Assembly (NCBI RefSeq): GCF_900113315.1
Contig: NZ_FOZG01000003.1
Span: 496,001 to 560,000, forward strand
Direction: 5' to 3'
Length of the DNA: 64,000 bases
Origin: Sphingomonas jatrophae
Lineage (GTDB): Bacteria; Pseudomonadota; Alphaproteobacteria; Sphingomonadales; Sphingomonadaceae
A program made the position numbers and the translations under genes. A model generated the notes under the pieces. It did not search any database. It saw only the letters and a list, made by a program, of their open reading frames with translations, and had not been told where the DNA came from. Shown here one piece after another: positions 24,687 through 33,921 of the stretch. Each line of letters starts with the position of its first letter. Position 1 is the stretch's first letter.

Positions 24687-26381
24687 GTGACGGACGGTAT
24701 CGCGAAGGCGCGAACGGGGATCAGCGGGTTCGACGAGCTGACGCTGGGCGGCCTGCCCGCCGGCCGCCCGACCCTGGTGTGCGGATCCGCCGGCTGCGGC
24801 AAGACGCTGTTCGCCACCACCTTCCTGATCAATGGCGCGCGCGACGAGGACGAGCCCGGCATCTTCGTGACCTTCGAAGAACGGCCGGTCGACATCGTCG
24901 CCAACGTCCGCTCGCTCGGCTTCGCCATGGGCGACCTGATCGAGCGCAAGAAGATCCTGATCGAGCATGTCGCGATCGATCCGGCCGAGCTGGCCGAGGT
25001 CGGCGACTATGATCTCGAGGCGCTGTTCCTGCGGCTGGAACTGGCCGTCGATGAGATCGGCGCGAAGCGGATCGTGTTCGACACGATCGAGAGCCTGTTC
25101 TCCGCCTTCCAGAACCCCGCCATCCTGCGCGCCGAGATCCGCCGTCTGTTCGACTGGTGCAAGGAAAAAGGTCTCACCGCCGTCATCACCGGCGAGCGCG
25201 GCGATGGCGCGCTGACGCGGCAGGGGCTGGAGGAATATGTCTCCGACTGCGTGATCCTGCTCGATCACCGCGTCCACAACCAGGTGTCCACGCGCCGCCT
25301 GCGCATCGTCAAATATCGCGGCACCGCCCACGGCACGAACGAATATCCGTTCCTGATCGGCGAGGACGGCTTCAGTGTGCTGCCGGTCAGCTCGCTCGGC
25401 CTCGGCCACAAGGTGTATGACGAGCGCATCTCAAGCGGGATTGCCGATCTGGACGCGATGCTGGCAGGCGGCGGCTTCCACCGCGGCAGCAGCATCCTGC
25501 TGAGTGGGGTCGCGGGCTCGGGCAAAAGCTCGATCTCCGCCTCCTTCGCCGCGGCGACGTGCGCGGCTGGTGAGCGGGCGCTCTATTTCTCGTTCGAGGA
25601 ATCGGCGCAGCAGACGGTGCGCAACATGCGCTCGATCGGCCTCGATCTGCAGCCGCACATCGATGCGGGCCTGCTTCACACCGTGGCATCGCGGCCGACC
25701 TTCTACAGCCTGGAAATGCACCTCGCCCTGATGCTGCGCGAGGTGCAGCGCGTGCGCCCCGCGCTGGTCGTGCTCGATCCCATCTCCGCCTTCATCGATT
25801 CGGGCGAGCAGCTGGAGGTGCAGGCGATGCTGCTGCGGATGATCGACCATCTGAAGAGCGAAGGCATCACCGGCGTATTCACCCACCTCGCCCACTCGCA
25901 GGGCGAGGCGAAGACGGATGCAGGCCTGTCCTCCCTGATGGACGCATGGATCCTGCTGCTCAATCGCGAGACGAACGGCGAGTTCAACCGGGAGCTTTAT
26001 CTGCTCAAGGCGCGGGGCATCGCCCATTCCAATCAGGTGCGCGAATTCGTGATGAGCGATCGCGGCATCCGCCTGGTGCCGCCCTATCTCGGCGCGAACG
26101 GTGCGCTCACCGGATCGGCCCGCCGCTTCGAGGAAGCGCGCGAGCGGCGCGAGGAGCAGGCGCGCATGGCCGAGGCCGCGCAACGGCGCGAGCTGGTGGC
26201 CCAGCGTCGCCGCCGCACCGAGGCGCAGATCGAGGCGCTGCGCGCCGATCTCGCGGCCGACGAGATGGAGCTGCACAGCCTGTCCGAGCAGGAAGCCGAT
26301 CATATCCGACAGGCCGAAGCGGACCGCGCGGCGATGGCCAGCGGCCGCGGCGCGGCAACGGGAACGAGGGACGACCGATGA
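24687..26381 (+). CDS. kaiC: KaiC-family double-RecA ATPase/autokinase
   Basis: A 564-residue protein with two RecA domains. CI has Walker A GSAGCGKT (33-40), catalytic Glu pair 64-65 and Walker B ending in Asp132; CII has GVAGSGKS (274-281), Glu pair 304-305 and LVVLDP (Asp364). The CII phosphosite segment reads [11 protein letters not shown], so Ser415-Ser416 replace the cyanobacterial Ser-Thr pair. The C-terminus (475-555) is a long charged coiled coil. It starts at GTG 24687 behind GGCGGGG. It is followed by kaiB (ATGA overlap) and a histidine kinase, with no kaiA, as in other proteobacterial kai operons. It may work as an hourglass or stress timer. Confidence 0.93.
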   Translation: MTDGIAKARTGISGFDELTLGGLPAGRPTLVCGSAGCGKTLFATTFLINGARDEDEPGIFVTFEERPVDIVANVRSLGFAMGDLIERKKILIEHVAIDPAELAEVGDYDLEALFLRLELAVDEIGAKRIVFDTIESLFSAFQNPAILRAEIRRLFDWCKEKGLTAVITGERGDGALTRQGLEEYVSDCVILLDHRVHNQVSTRRLRIVKYRGTAHGTNEYPFLIGEDGFSVLPVSSLGLGHKVYDERISSGIADLDAMLAGGGFHRGSSILLSGVAGSGKSSISASFAAATCAAGERALYFSFEESAQQTVRNMRSIGLDLQPHIDAGLLHTVASRPTFYSLEMHLALMLREVQRVRPALVVLDPISAFIDSGEQLEVQAMLLRMIDHLKSEGITGVFTHLAHSQGEAKTDAGLSSLMDAWILLLNRETNGEFNRELYLLKARGIAHSNQVREFVMSDRGIRLVPPYLGANGALTGSARRFEEARERREEQARMAEAAQRRELVAQRRRRTEAQIEALRADLAADEMELHSLSEQEADHIRQAEADRAAMASGRGAATGTRDDR

Positions 26382-26662
26382 CCGAGGCGGCCACCCCGCT
26401 CAAGCTGACGCTCTACGTCGCAGGCCAGACACCGAAATCCGTCGCCGCCATCCGCAATCTCGAGCGGATGTGCGCCGAGCATATGCCCGGCCGCTACGAA
26501 GTGGAGGTGATCGACCTGCGCCAGCATCCCCAACTGGCGCGCGAGCATAACATCGTCGCCATCCCGACGCTGGTGCGCTCGCTGCCTGTGCCCGTCCAGA
26601 AGATCATCGGCGACCTGTCCGATCAGGAGAAGGTGCTGGTCCACCTCAAGGTCGAGGACTGA
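26378..26662 (+). CDS. kaiB: KaiB-family thioredoxin-like clock protein
   Basis: A 94-residue protein with the KaiB pattern [13 protein letters not shown], a central VEVIDL strand followed by LRQHPQLA, and the conserved [10 protein letters not shown] loop with cis-Pro. KaiB binds phosphorylated KaiC through a fold switch in cyanobacteria. The start overlaps the kaiC stop (ATGA), and the kinase gene begins one base after its own stop, so the three genes form a single translational unit. Confidence 0.93.
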   Translation: MTEAATPLKLTLYVAGQTPKSVAAIRNLERMCAEHMPGRYEVEVIDLRQHPQLAREHNIVAIPTLVRSLPVPVQKIIGDLSDQEKVLVHLKVED

Positions 26663-26663
26663 G

Positions 26664-28136
26664 GTGACCACCGATCCAGCGCGCGCCGGTGAGCGCGAAG
26701 CCGAACTCCGCCGCCGCCTGGACGAGGCCGAGGAAACGCTGCGCGCGATCCGCGACGGCGAGGTCGATGCGCTGGTGGTGCGCGGCGAAGACGAGGACGA
26801 GGTGTTCGCGCTGGGCGCGCAGGACAGCTACCGCGCCTTCATGGAGGCGATGGATATCGGCGCCGCGGCGCTCGATGCCGAAGGCCGGCTGATCTACGCC
26901 AACGCCGCCTTGTGCGAGCTGCTGGGCCACAGCGCGCGCGAGCTGCAGCAGCACGGCATCTTCGGCGTGCTGGCCGATCCGGCCGGCAGCATCGTGCGTG
27001 ATCTGATCCGCGAGGCCGCGGCGCACCGCCGCAGCCGCCAGATGGCGCTGCCCTGCCGATCGGGCCAGGTCCATGTCGAGGTGACCGCCGCGCCGCTGTC
27101 GCTCGGCTTTGGCGAGGGGGTGGCGCTCACCTTCACCGACGTCACCGAGCGGATCGAGGCCGCCGCGGCGCTGGAGAGCGACCGTATCGGGCGCGCCATC
27201 ATGAACTCCTCGAACGAGGTGGTGGTGGTATGCGATGCCGCCGGGCTGATCACCCACGCCAATGCCGGGGTCCGCCAGCTGCACGACGGTGTCGCCATCG
27301 GCCAGCCGTTCGACCAGGCATTCCCGCTCGATTTCTCGCTCGGCTCGGGGCTGATCAGCGGGACCGACCTGATCGACGTGGCGCTTGCCGGGACGTCGGT
27401 GCGCGGGGTCGGCGCGACGCTGACGCTGGATGGCCGCATGCGCGACGTGCTGCTGAGCGCGGGGCCGCTGCGCCGCTCGGGCGAGACGATCGGCGGCTGC
27501 ATCGTCACCATCGCCGATGTGACCGAGCAGCGCGCAACCGAGAAGCGCCAGGCTTTGCTCATGGCCGAGCTGACGCACCGGGTGAAGAATACGCTGACCC
27601 TGGTCATGTCCATCGCCAACCGCACGATCAGCGGCGCGAAGGACCTGCCCGATTTCCGCACCGCCTTCGCCCGGCGCATCGAGGCGCTGGCGGCAACGCA
27701 TGCTTTGCTGCTGGAAGGCGGCATGGGCCGGCTGACGCTGGCGGAGCTGATCGCAGCGGAGCTCGCCCCCTACGTCTCGGTCGGCAGCGAGCGGGTGCGC
27801 CTGAGCGATGTCGATGTCCGGGTAACGCCGGATACCGCGGTGGCACTGGGGCTGATCCTGCACGAACTCGTTACCAACGCGGTAAAATACGGTGCGCTGT
27901 CCAACGATCAGGGCACGATCACGATCAGCACCGCCGCTGCCGGTCAGGCGACCGAGATCGTGTGGCGCGAGGATGGAGGGCCGACGGTGGTGCCGCCCGA
28001 AAAGATGGGGTTCGGCCAGACCGTGATCGCCCGCGGGCTGGGGCAGAGCGCGGCGCAGCCGACGCAGGTCTCGTTCCGGCCGGAGGGCCTGGAATGCCGC
28101 ATGTTCGTGCCGACGGATCAGATTTCCGCCCAATAA
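26664..28136 (+). CDS. PAS-PAS HisKA_2/HWE-type sensor histidine kinase
   Basis: A 490-residue soluble kinase: an N-terminal coiled coil (8-35), PAS 1 (about 50-165), PAS 2 (about 170-290), then phospho-acceptor His305 in ELTHRVKNTL and an ATPase domain with LHELVTNAVKYGAL (His400, Asn405) and WRE (434-436), the marks of the HWE/HisKA_2 group. No membrane helices are present, so the signal is cytosolic; the PAS domains lack an obvious LOV cysteine motif. GTG 26664 follows the kaiB stop by one base. It is probably the output partner of KaiBC; its response regulator is not in the window. Confidence 0.92.
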   Translation: MTTDPARAGEREAELRRRLDEAEETLRAIRDGEVDALVVRGEDEDEVFALGAQDSYRAFMEAMDIGAAALDAEGRLIYANAALCELLGHSARELQQHGIFGVLADPAGSIVRDLIREAAAHRRSRQMALPCRSGQVHVEVTAAPLSLGFGEGVALTFTDVTERIEAAAALESDRIGRAIMNSSNEVVVVCDAAGLITHANAGVRQLHDGVAIGQPFDQAFPLDFSLGSGLISGTDLIDVALAGTSVRGVGATLTLDGRMRDVLLSAGPLRRSGETIGGCIVTIADVTEQRATEKRQALLMAELTHRVKNTLTLVMSIANRTISGAKDLPDFRTAFARRIEALAATHALLLEGGMGRLTLAELIAAELAPYVSVGSERVRLSDVDVRVTPDTAVALGLILHELVTNAVKYGALSNDQGTITISTAAAGQATEIVWREDGGPTVVPPEKMGFGQTVIARGLGQSAAQPTQVSFRPEGLECRMFVPTDQISAQ

Positions 28137-28146
28137 TGCCGCGGCC

Positions 28147-28383
28147 TTAGTCGCAGGCGGCCTCGTCGCCTGCGCGGCAGGCCGCGACCTGACGCCGCCA
28201 CGCGGCCAGCTCCGCCTCGTAACGCGCCCGCTCCGTCCGGTAGCGGGCCTGCGCGGCGGCGGCCGCGCGCGGGCGGGCGGCGGCAGCGGCACGGCGATTG
28301 AGATCGATGGTCCGCAGGCGATCGGCGCGGTGCGCGGCATCTTCGGGCGGCGCGGCGGCGAGCAGGGCGGCAAGGATCAGCAT
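28147..28383 (-). CDS. Small secreted or anchored Ala/Arg-rich protein (78 aa)
   Basis: A short hydrophobic N-terminus (LILAALLAAA) precedes a helical Ala/Arg-rich stretch and a C-terminal part with two Cys (VAACRAGDEAACD). It is probably exported. ATG 28383 is given; TTG 28401, preceded by AGGACAG, would add a basic n-region and make a better signal peptide. It converges with the histidine kinase gene. Unknown function. Confidence 0.55.
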   Translation of the reverse strand: MLILAALLAAAPPEDAAHRADRLRTIDLNRRAAAAARPRAAAAAQARYRTERARYEAELAAWRRQVAACRAGDEAACD

Positions 28384-28432
28384 GACGGCAAGACTGCGCA
28401 AGCAGCGCTGTCCTGCAGCTGAACGATCCGCC

Positions 28433-28792
28433 TCAGCGGGTGGCGAAGGTGCGGACGAGCTCGATGGCGGCGGGGGCGAGGCCGAGCGTGGCGAGCATCG
28501 CCGCCGCGGTCGCCGCGTCGCGATCCCCGCGCCGCGCGAGGCCGACGTAGCGGCGCAGCGTCTCCAGCCGCTCATCCGCCAGCTGGCGCACGCCGCCCTC
28601 AACGCCGGTCAGCCAATCCATCATCCGGCCGAGGCGCGTGCGCGGCCTGAAGGCCGCAGTGCCGTGGCGATCCGCCTCCGCCCGCGCCAGCGCGACAACC
28701 CGCCAGTCCAGCGGCGTGAGGCCATGCGCCACCGGCGGCAGCACCGCCGTCGCCAGACCTGCATCCATCCGCATGTTCGTCATGTCCATCAC
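28433..28792 (-). CDS. Hypothetical 119-aa protein
   Basis: A soluble helical protein without recognised domain. The frame has low-bias codon use typical of the window and a start at GTG 28792 or ATG 28789. PLDWRVVALARAEAD and LGRMMDWLTG are its most distinctive parts. The 164-bp region upstream (28793-28956) holds a CTGAACG/CGTTCAG inverted repeat but no clear promoter. Confidence 0.6.
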   Translation of the reverse strand: MMDMTNMRMDAGLATAVLPPVAHGLTPLDWRVVALARAEADRHGTAAFRPRTRLGRMMDWLTGVEGGVRQLADERLETLRRYVGLARRGDRDAATAAAMLATLGLAPAAIELVRTFATR

Positions 28793-28956
28793 GAACCGTC
28801 CCGTTCAAATCCTTGCGCCAAGTGGCGCCCCTGCCGGGCCGCCGCTATGTCGCCCGCCACAACCCTGCACCCGGGCTGCGATGACGAACGCGCTTCCAGG
28901 GACGAAGCTGCAATTCACGCGCTGAGCGCTGTCTGAACGATGTTGTCGTCTGCCGT

Positions 28957-29712
28957 TCAGGTGGCAGGCGCGGGGCGTGGGTCGAGATACAGGTAGGACG
29001 GATCGAACTCCGCCACCCTGGCCAGCCCCGGCCAGTCGAGGATCTGCAGCCGCCGCGCCGTGATCGCGATCAGCCCGGATTCGCGCAGGCGGCGGAAGAC
29101 GCGATTGACGTGGACCGGGGTCATGCCGGTCGCCTCCGCGATGTCGCCCTGCGTGAAGGGGAGCGGGAAGGCGTGATCCTCCGTCATTCCCACCGTTTCG
29201 TGGCGGACGAACAGCTCGCAGAACAGGTGCGCGACACGGCCGAGTGCACTCCGCCGTCCGATCGACAGGATCTGCTCGCGATGGCCCGCCGCCTCGACCA
29301 GCGTCGTCGTCCAGAGCTGGCGGGCAAGCGGCTGCTCATCCTCGGTGATCCGCAGCAGCGCCTCGTGCGGGAAGCGGACGAGCCGGGCGGTGGTGAGCGT
29401 GACCAGATCATGCTCGAGCGTCTTGAGCAGGAAGCTCGGCAGATCGATGAAGTCGCCCGGCAGGCTGATCTGCAGGATCTGGCGCTGGCCGTCGGGCAGA
29501 TCCTTGTAGCGCGCGACATAGCCGTCGACGAGCAGGTTGGAGCAATGCTGCGGCACGCCTTGCGGCACCACCGTCTCCCGCGGCGAGGCGGCATAGCTAT
29601 CCCCGACGGCGGCGGCCAGCGCGCCACGCTGGTGCGCGGACAGCGTGCCGCGTCGGCCCAGTTTGGCGAAGAGCGGCTCCAGCAATGGTCTACCTTCCGG
29701 AAAGGATACCAC
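28957..29712 (-). CDS. Crp/Fnr-family transcriptional regulator
   Basis: A 251-residue regulator: a cyclic-nucleotide-binding-type beta-roll (about 40-140, with PDGQRQILQISLPGDFIDL), a dimerisation helix, and a C-terminal winged helix with TQGDIAEATGMTPVHVNRVFRRL. No FNR-type cysteine cluster is seen, so it is not an oxygen sensor of that kind. It belongs to the alphaproteobacterial Crp-like group whose effectors are mostly unknown. The frame opens at GTG 29712; TTG 29685 behind GGAAGG is a good alternative. Confidence 0.9.
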   Translation of the reverse strand: MVSFPEGRPLLEPLFAKLGRRGTLSAHQRGALAAAVGDSYAASPRETVVPQGVPQHCSNLLVDGYVARYKDLPDGQRQILQISLPGDFIDLPSFLLKTLEHDLVTLTTARLVRFPHEALLRITEDEQPLARQLWTTTLVEAAGHREQILSIGRRSALGRVAHLFCELFVRHETVGMTEDHAFPLPFTQGDIAEATGMTPVHVNRVFRRLRESGLIAITARRLQILDWPGLARVAEFDPSYLYLDPRPAPAT

Positions 29713-29766
29713 CCGGACCTAGCGAACGCAGCGTGCCGTCAAATGTTGCGGCCTTGTCATGATCCC

Positions 29767-29792
29767 GGAACTCGGCCCGGCGCTCGACGGTT
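29767..29792 (+). promoter_or_regulatory. EcfG-like promoter for the histone-H1-like gene
   Basis: GGAAC, a 17-base spacer and GGTT lie about 30 bases before the ATG at 29821, one base from the GGAAC-N17-CGTT general-stress consensus. Spacing to the start fits a short leader with GGAG. Confidence 0.45.
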
Positions 29793-29820
29793 GGCCCGGC
29801 CTCATCTCCTGGAGATCAGA

Positions 29821-30348
29821 ATGGCCGACGAAGCAGCCGGGAACGCCGAGGGCGGCGACGCGCCGGCAGAGACCAAGCCCACCAAGCCGAAGTCGCCGCG
29901 CAAGCCGCGAGCCGCCGCCGCGACCAAGGAAGCGGATGCAAAGCCTGCGCCGCGCCGCGCCAAGGCGGACACGGACGCCGCGCCGGCCAAGAAGCCGGCT
30001 GCGCGCAAGGCGGCGGCCAAGCCTGCTGCCAAGAAGAAGGCGCCTGCCCGCAAGAAGGCGGACGCCGGCACCGTCGAAGGCGTCGTCAAGGCGGTCCGCA
30101 CGTCGAAGCCGGCCAAGGCCGCGCGTGCCGGCGCCAAGAAGGCAGGCGAGGCGCTGCCCAAGAGCCGCGGCGGCGTGGCTGCCGTGGTCGGCGCCGCTGC
30201 GCTGGGGATTGCCGGCGCGCTGGCGGCGACGGTGGGCAAGGAAGCGACCAAGCGCGCCACCGATGCGGTCCGCGCCAAGGTCAAGCAGCGGCGCGAGGAT
30301 CAAGCAGCGGGTGCCGATGGCTCCGAGGATTCTTCCGCCGCCGGCTGA
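29821..30348 (+). CDS. Histone H1-like Lys/Ala/Pro-rich protein
   Basis: A 175-residue protein whose residues about 20-110 are dominated by Lys, Ala and Pro with AKPAAKKKAPARKK-type repeats, as in bacterial H1-like DNA-binding tails. A hydrophobic segment (about 120-142, Gly/Ala/Val) and a charged tail follow, so it could link DNA to the membrane. GGAG precedes ATG 29821. Its last 49 bases overlap the end of the convergent HemX-like gene on the other strand. It is probably stress-induced, judging by the upstream EcfG-like motif. Confidence 0.78.
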   Translation: MADEAAGNAEGGDAPAETKPTKPKSPRKPRAAAATKEADAKPAPRRAKADTDAAPAKKPAARKAAAKPAAKKKAPARKKADAGTVEGVVKAVRTSKPAKAARAGAKKAGEALPKSRGGVAAVVGAAALGIAGALAATVGKEATKRATDAVRAKVKQRREDQAAGADGSEDSSAAG

Positions 30349-31199
30349 ACCGGATCGGCCGCCGGCGCGCTTGCCGGCGGCGTGACGTCAGGCCGCGGTG
30401 CGTTGAGCGCTGCGGCCTCGATCAGGTCGAGCGCCTGGCGGGCGGAGACGTAGCGCCGTGCCGAGGCGATCCAGCCTGCCGCGGCGTCCCGCCCCGGCAG
30501 GCGCGCGACTTCGGCCAGCGCGCGATCCACATGCCCGGCCTCGACCGCTGCCTGCGCCCGGTCCAGCCGGTCCGCGGGCTGCATCGACGGCGCAGTCGCC
30601 CGTCGCAGCACGACCAGCCCGGCGATCTCGCGCCGCACAGCCTGCCACCAGCCCGCCCGTGGCCCTGCACCCGCAAGGGCAGGGCGTGCCTGGGCCAGCC
30701 CGGCACGCAATTCGTCGAGCGTGACCGGCAGGCGCGCCGCGGTGAGGATCGTCGCCACCGCCTGCGGCTGCGCCTCACCGAAACGCGCGCGCATCAGCGG
30801 CTCGAGATAGCCGAGGCCCACACCACGATCGAGCGCACGCCGGGCGGCAAAGGCGACGAGCAGCGCCTCTGCCCGATCCGCATTGACCGAGGCGACGCGG
30901 GCCCGCGCATCGATCGCGCCGATCCGCCCTTCGAGCTCCACCACACGGCCCGACAGCGCCTCCACCGCCGCGAGCGGCAATGGCGTGACGATCACCGGTG
31001 GGCGCGACGGCTGCGCGGGCATGGCCGGCAGCGGCACGGGGTCGGGCTCGGCCGGGCGCAGGTAGCGCGCGGCGGTGTCCCAATGGGTCAGCGCATAGCC
31101 CATCGCCAGCGTACCCGCGAGGAAGGCGAGCAGCAGCGCCACAAGGCGCGGCAGGAGGCCACGCGAACGGCTTGGCCGGGCTTCATCGTCGATCGTCAC
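30300..31199 (-). CDS. HemX/mitofilin-like inner membrane protein
   Basis: A 299-residue protein with one N-terminal membrane helix (about residues 18-38) and a periplasmic part starting with a Pro-rich linker, a coiled coil (ALSGRVVELEGRIGAID) and a helical C-terminal region with alpha-helical pairs. It is the third gene after hemC and hemD, the usual place of the HemX/COG4223 family. The GTG start overlaps the hemD stop (GTGA). The role of such proteins in tetrapyrrole metabolism is unclear. The end overlaps the convergent H1-like gene by 49 bp. Confidence 0.78.
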   Translation of the reverse strand: MTIDDEARPSRSRGLLPRLVALLLAFLAGTLAMGYALTHWDTAARYLRPAEPDPVPLPAMPAQPSRPPVIVTPLPLAAVEALSGRVVELEGRIGAIDARARVASVNADRAEALLVAFAARRALDRGVGLGYLEPLMRARFGEAQPQAVATILTAARLPVTLDELRAGLAQARPALAGAGPRAGWWQAVRREIAGLVVLRRATAPSMQPADRLDRAQAAVEAGHVDRALAEVARLPGRDAAAGWIASARRYVSARQALDLIEAAALNAPRPDVTPPASAPAADPVQPAAEESSEPSAPAA

Positions 31200-31861
31200 G
31201 CGCGCTCTCCCCGTTCTTCCTCGCACAGCGAAGCCGCCGCCGCCAAGAGCGCGTCATCGTTCGGCGCCGCGGCGATGCGCGAAGCAGCCCAGCCAGGGCC
31301 GGCCGCCGCTGCCGCCGCCGGACTGATCGCCGCCAGCCGCAGCCTGGCGGGATCCGTAACGCGGGCCGCCAGCAGGCGCGCGGCACGCGGCGAGTGGACC
31401 AGCGCGATCGCCTCACCTTCAGGCACTTTGGTGCCCGTCTCCTCCGCCGCATAGACCGGCAGGCGCACGATCCGGACGCCCGCCTGCTCGACGGCCTTAT
31501 GCTCCCGACCGACGAGATGTAGCAGCTTGGTCTGGCCGTCCGCGACGGCGCGGGCGAGGATCGCCGCCGCATCGCCCTCTCCCGCGACGATGGTGCCGAA
31601 GCCCGCCTCGCGCGCCGCCCGCGCGGTCGCCTCGCCGACCGCGTAGAGCGGTAAAGCGTGGAGGCGGCGGAGCAGCGGGCCACCGTGACGCATGGCATTT
31701 GCGCTGGTGACGAGCAGCGCGTCGAACGACTCATCCGGCAGCGACCAGTCGAGCGCCCGCACGGCGAACAGCGGATGCGCCTCCGCCGCCATCCCGAGCG
31801 CATGCGCGCGGGCGACGGTTGCCGACGCGCCGGGCTCCGGCCGCAGCACGAGAAGCTTCAT
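31196..31861 (-). CDS. hemD: Uroporphyrinogen-III synthase
   Basis: A 221-residue two-lobed protein. VLRPEPGA near the start, LLVTSANAMRHGG in the first lobe and IALVHSPRAARLL in the second are typical HemD features; sequence conservation in this family is low, so position matters. It closes the linear hydroxymethylbilane into uroporphyrinogen III. It overlaps hemC (ATGA) and the HemX-like gene (GTGA). Confidence 0.9.
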   Translation of the reverse strand: MKLLVLRPEPGASATVARAHALGMAAEAHPLFAVRALDWSLPDESFDALLVTSANAMRHGGPLLRRLHALPLYAVGEATARAAREAGFGTIVAGEGDAAAILARAVADGQTKLLHLVGREHKAVEQAGVRIVRLPVYAAEETGTKVPEGEAIALVHSPRAARLLAARVTDPARLRLAAISPAAAAAAGPGWAASRIAAAPNDDALLAAAASLCEEERGERA

Positions 31862-32778
31862 GGCCCGGTGAACAGCGCCCGCACGCGCGCCGGCGCCCGA
31901 TCGAGCAGCCGCGCGGCAAGGCGGGCCGGAGCGTCCGCCTCGCTGAGCGCGATCGCGTCCGAAACCCGCGCGCTGCCCGCCTCGTCGAGCAGTTCAGCGG
32001 CCAGCGTCCACAACCCGCCGTCCTCGCGCGCCAGCGCCGCCACGGGGGAGCGGCAATCCGCGCCCAAGGCCGCAAGCAGCGCGCGCTCCGCCTCGACCGC
32101 GCGGCGGGTGGGCGCGTGATCGATCGGCCCGAGCAGCGCGAGGACCCGGCCATCGTCTGCCCGCGCCTCGACACCAACCGCCCCTTGCGCGGGTGCCGGC
32201 AGCATCGTCTCGATGGGGATGGCATGGCCCACCGCCTGCCCCAGCCGGTCGAGCCCCGCCGCCGCCAGCAGGGTCGCTTCCGCCTCACCTGCGGCGAGCT
32301 TTGCCAGACGGGTCGCGACATTGCCGCGGAAGAGGACGATTTCCACGTCCGGACGCAGCGCCCTGAGCTGCGCCGAGCGGCGCGGGCTGGAGGTGCCGAT
32401 GCGCGCACCCTGCGGCAGCGCGGCGACGCTCTCCGCGCCGATCAGGCGATCGCGCACGTCGGCGCGCGGCAGCAGCGCGGCGATCGCGATTGTAGCCGGC
32501 CGGTGCGTCTCGACATCCTTCATCGAATGGACGGCGAAATCGATCTCGCCGCCGAGCAGCGCGCGATCGAGTTCCTTCGTCCACAGCGCCTTGCCGCCCA
32601 CCTCGGCAAGCGCACGATCCTGGATGCGATCGCCGGAGGTGCGGATCGGCACGATCTCGATCTCCGGCGCGGCGGCACCGTGCGCGGCGCGGATCGCGTC
32701 GGCCACCATGTTGGCTTGCGTGAGCGCAAGCGGCGAGCCGCGGGTGCCGAGACGGAGGGGAGGCGTTGGTGCGATCAA
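31858..32778 (-). CDS. hemC: Hydroxymethylbilane synthase (porphobilinogen deaminase)
   Basis: A 306-residue enzyme joining four porphobilinogens. RLGTRGSPLAL at the start, HSMKDVE, GTSSPRRSAQL and RGNVATRL are the substrate-binding motifs; Cys242 in GADCRSP carries the dipyrromethane cofactor. It is the first gene of hemC-hemD-hemX-like and is divergent from tsaD across 111 bp. Confidence 0.97.
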   Translation of the reverse strand: MIAPTPPLRLGTRGSPLALTQANMVADAIRAAHGAAAPEIEIVPIRTSGDRIQDRALAEVGGKALWTKELDRALLGGEIDFAVHSMKDVETHRPATIAIAALLPRADVRDRLIGAESVAALPQGARIGTSSPRRSAQLRALRPDVEIVLFRGNVATRLAKLAAGEAEATLLAAAGLDRLGQAVGHAIPIETMLPAPAQGAVGVEARADDGRVLALLGPIDHAPTRRAVEAERALLAALGADCRSPVAALAREDGGLWTLAAELLDEAGSARVSDAIALSEADAPARLAARLLDRAPARVRALFTGP

Positions 32779-32889
32779 GGGAGCCGTGCGGGCTGAGCGA
32801 CGTCGAAGCCCTGCCCTTCCTTTCCGCTGCGCGGGTTAGAAGAAGGTGCGCCCTTCGACAAGCTTCGGCCGAACGGCTAGGGTCGGGCG

Positions 32890-33921
32890 ATGCTGATCCT
32901 CGGCCTTGAATCCTCCTGCGACGAAACGGCCGCGGCGCTGGTCCGCGATGACCGCACGATCCTGGCGCACAAGTTGGCCGGGCAGGAAGCGGCGCACCGC
33001 CCCTATGGCGGCGTCGTGCCCGAAATTGCGGCCCGCGCGCATGTCGAGATGCTCGCCCCGCTGGCCGAGGCCGCGTTGGCCGAGGCGGGCGTGCGGCTGG
33101 ACGATGTCGACGCCATCGCCGCGACGGCGGGGCCGGGGCTGATCGGCGGCGTGATGGTCGGCCTCGTCACGGCCAAGGCGCTGGCGCTGGCGGCGAGCAA
33201 GCCGCTGGTCGCGGTCAACCATCTGGAGGGGCACGCTCTGTCGCCGCGGCTGGCGGACCCCGATCTGGCCTTTCCCTATCTGCTGCTGCTCGTCTCCGGC
33301 GGGCATTGCCAGTTGCTGGAGGTGCGCGGCGTCGGCGATTATCGCCGGCTGGCGACCACCATCGACGATGCGGCGGGCGAGGCGTTCGACAAGACGGCCA
33401 AGCTGCTCGGCCTCGGCTTTCCCGGCGGTCCCGCGGTGGAGCGGGCGGCGATAGCGGGCGATCCCCGCGCCGTGCCGCTGCCGCGCCCGCTGGTCGGCTC
33501 GCGCGAGCCGCATTTCTCCTTCGCCGGGCTGAAGAGTGCGGTGCTGCGCGCCGCCGATAGCGGCCGCTGGAGCGCTGCCGACATCGCCGCTTCGTTCCAG
33601 CAGGCGGTGGTCGATTGCCTGATCGATCGCACCCGGATCGCACTGGCTTCGGCAGGGCCGGTCACCGCTCTGGTGGTGGCCGGCGGCGTGGCGGCGAACA
33701 GTGCGGTGCGCGGCGCACTGGCGACGCTGGCGGCACGGCATGGCGTCCGCTTCGTCGCGCCGCCGCTGTGGCTCTGCACGGACAATGCGGCGATGATCGC
33801 CTGGGCGGGGGCGGAGCGGTTCGCCGCGGGGCTGACCGACCCGCTCGACGTGCCGGCGCGCGCGCGCTGGCCGCTCGATCCCGATGCCGAGAAAGCGCGC
33901 GGGGCGGGGGTGAAGGCATGA
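32890..33921 (+). CDS. tsaD: tRNA N6-threonylcarbamoyladenosine synthase subunit TsaD
   Basis: A 343-residue ASKHA-fold enzyme that transfers threonylcarbamoyl to A37 of ANN-decoding tRNAs. It has [13 protein letters not shown], the metal-binding His pair in [10 protein letters not shown] and [17 protein letters not shown] and a C-terminal NAAMIAWAG. It overlaps gpsA (ATGA), a common alphaproteobacterial pairing. Confidence 0.97.
   Translation: MLILGLESSCDETAAALVRDDRTILAHKLAGQEAAHRPYGGVVPEIAARAHVEMLAPLAEAALAEAGVRLDDVDAIAATAGPGLIGGVMVGLVTAKALALAASKPLVAVNHLEGHALSPRLADPDLAFPYLLLLVSGGHCQLLEVRGVGDYRRLATTIDDAAGEAFDKTAKLLGLGFPGGPAVERAAIAGDPRAVPLPRPLVGSREPHFSFAGLKSAVLRAADSGRWSAADIAASFQQAVVDCLIDRTRIALASAGPVTALVVAGGVAANSAVRGALATLAARHGVRFVAPPLWLCTDNAAMIAWAGAERFAAGLTDPLDVPARARWPLDPDAEKARGAGVKA

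Noticed and set aside
24687-28136. A true circadian clock
   Set aside because: kaiA is absent and the phosphosite differs; an hourglass-type timer or stress function is as likely.
28793-28956. CTGAACG/CGTTCAG inverted repeat as a terminator
   Set aside because: The loop is 14 bases, the stem is short and there is no T-tract.
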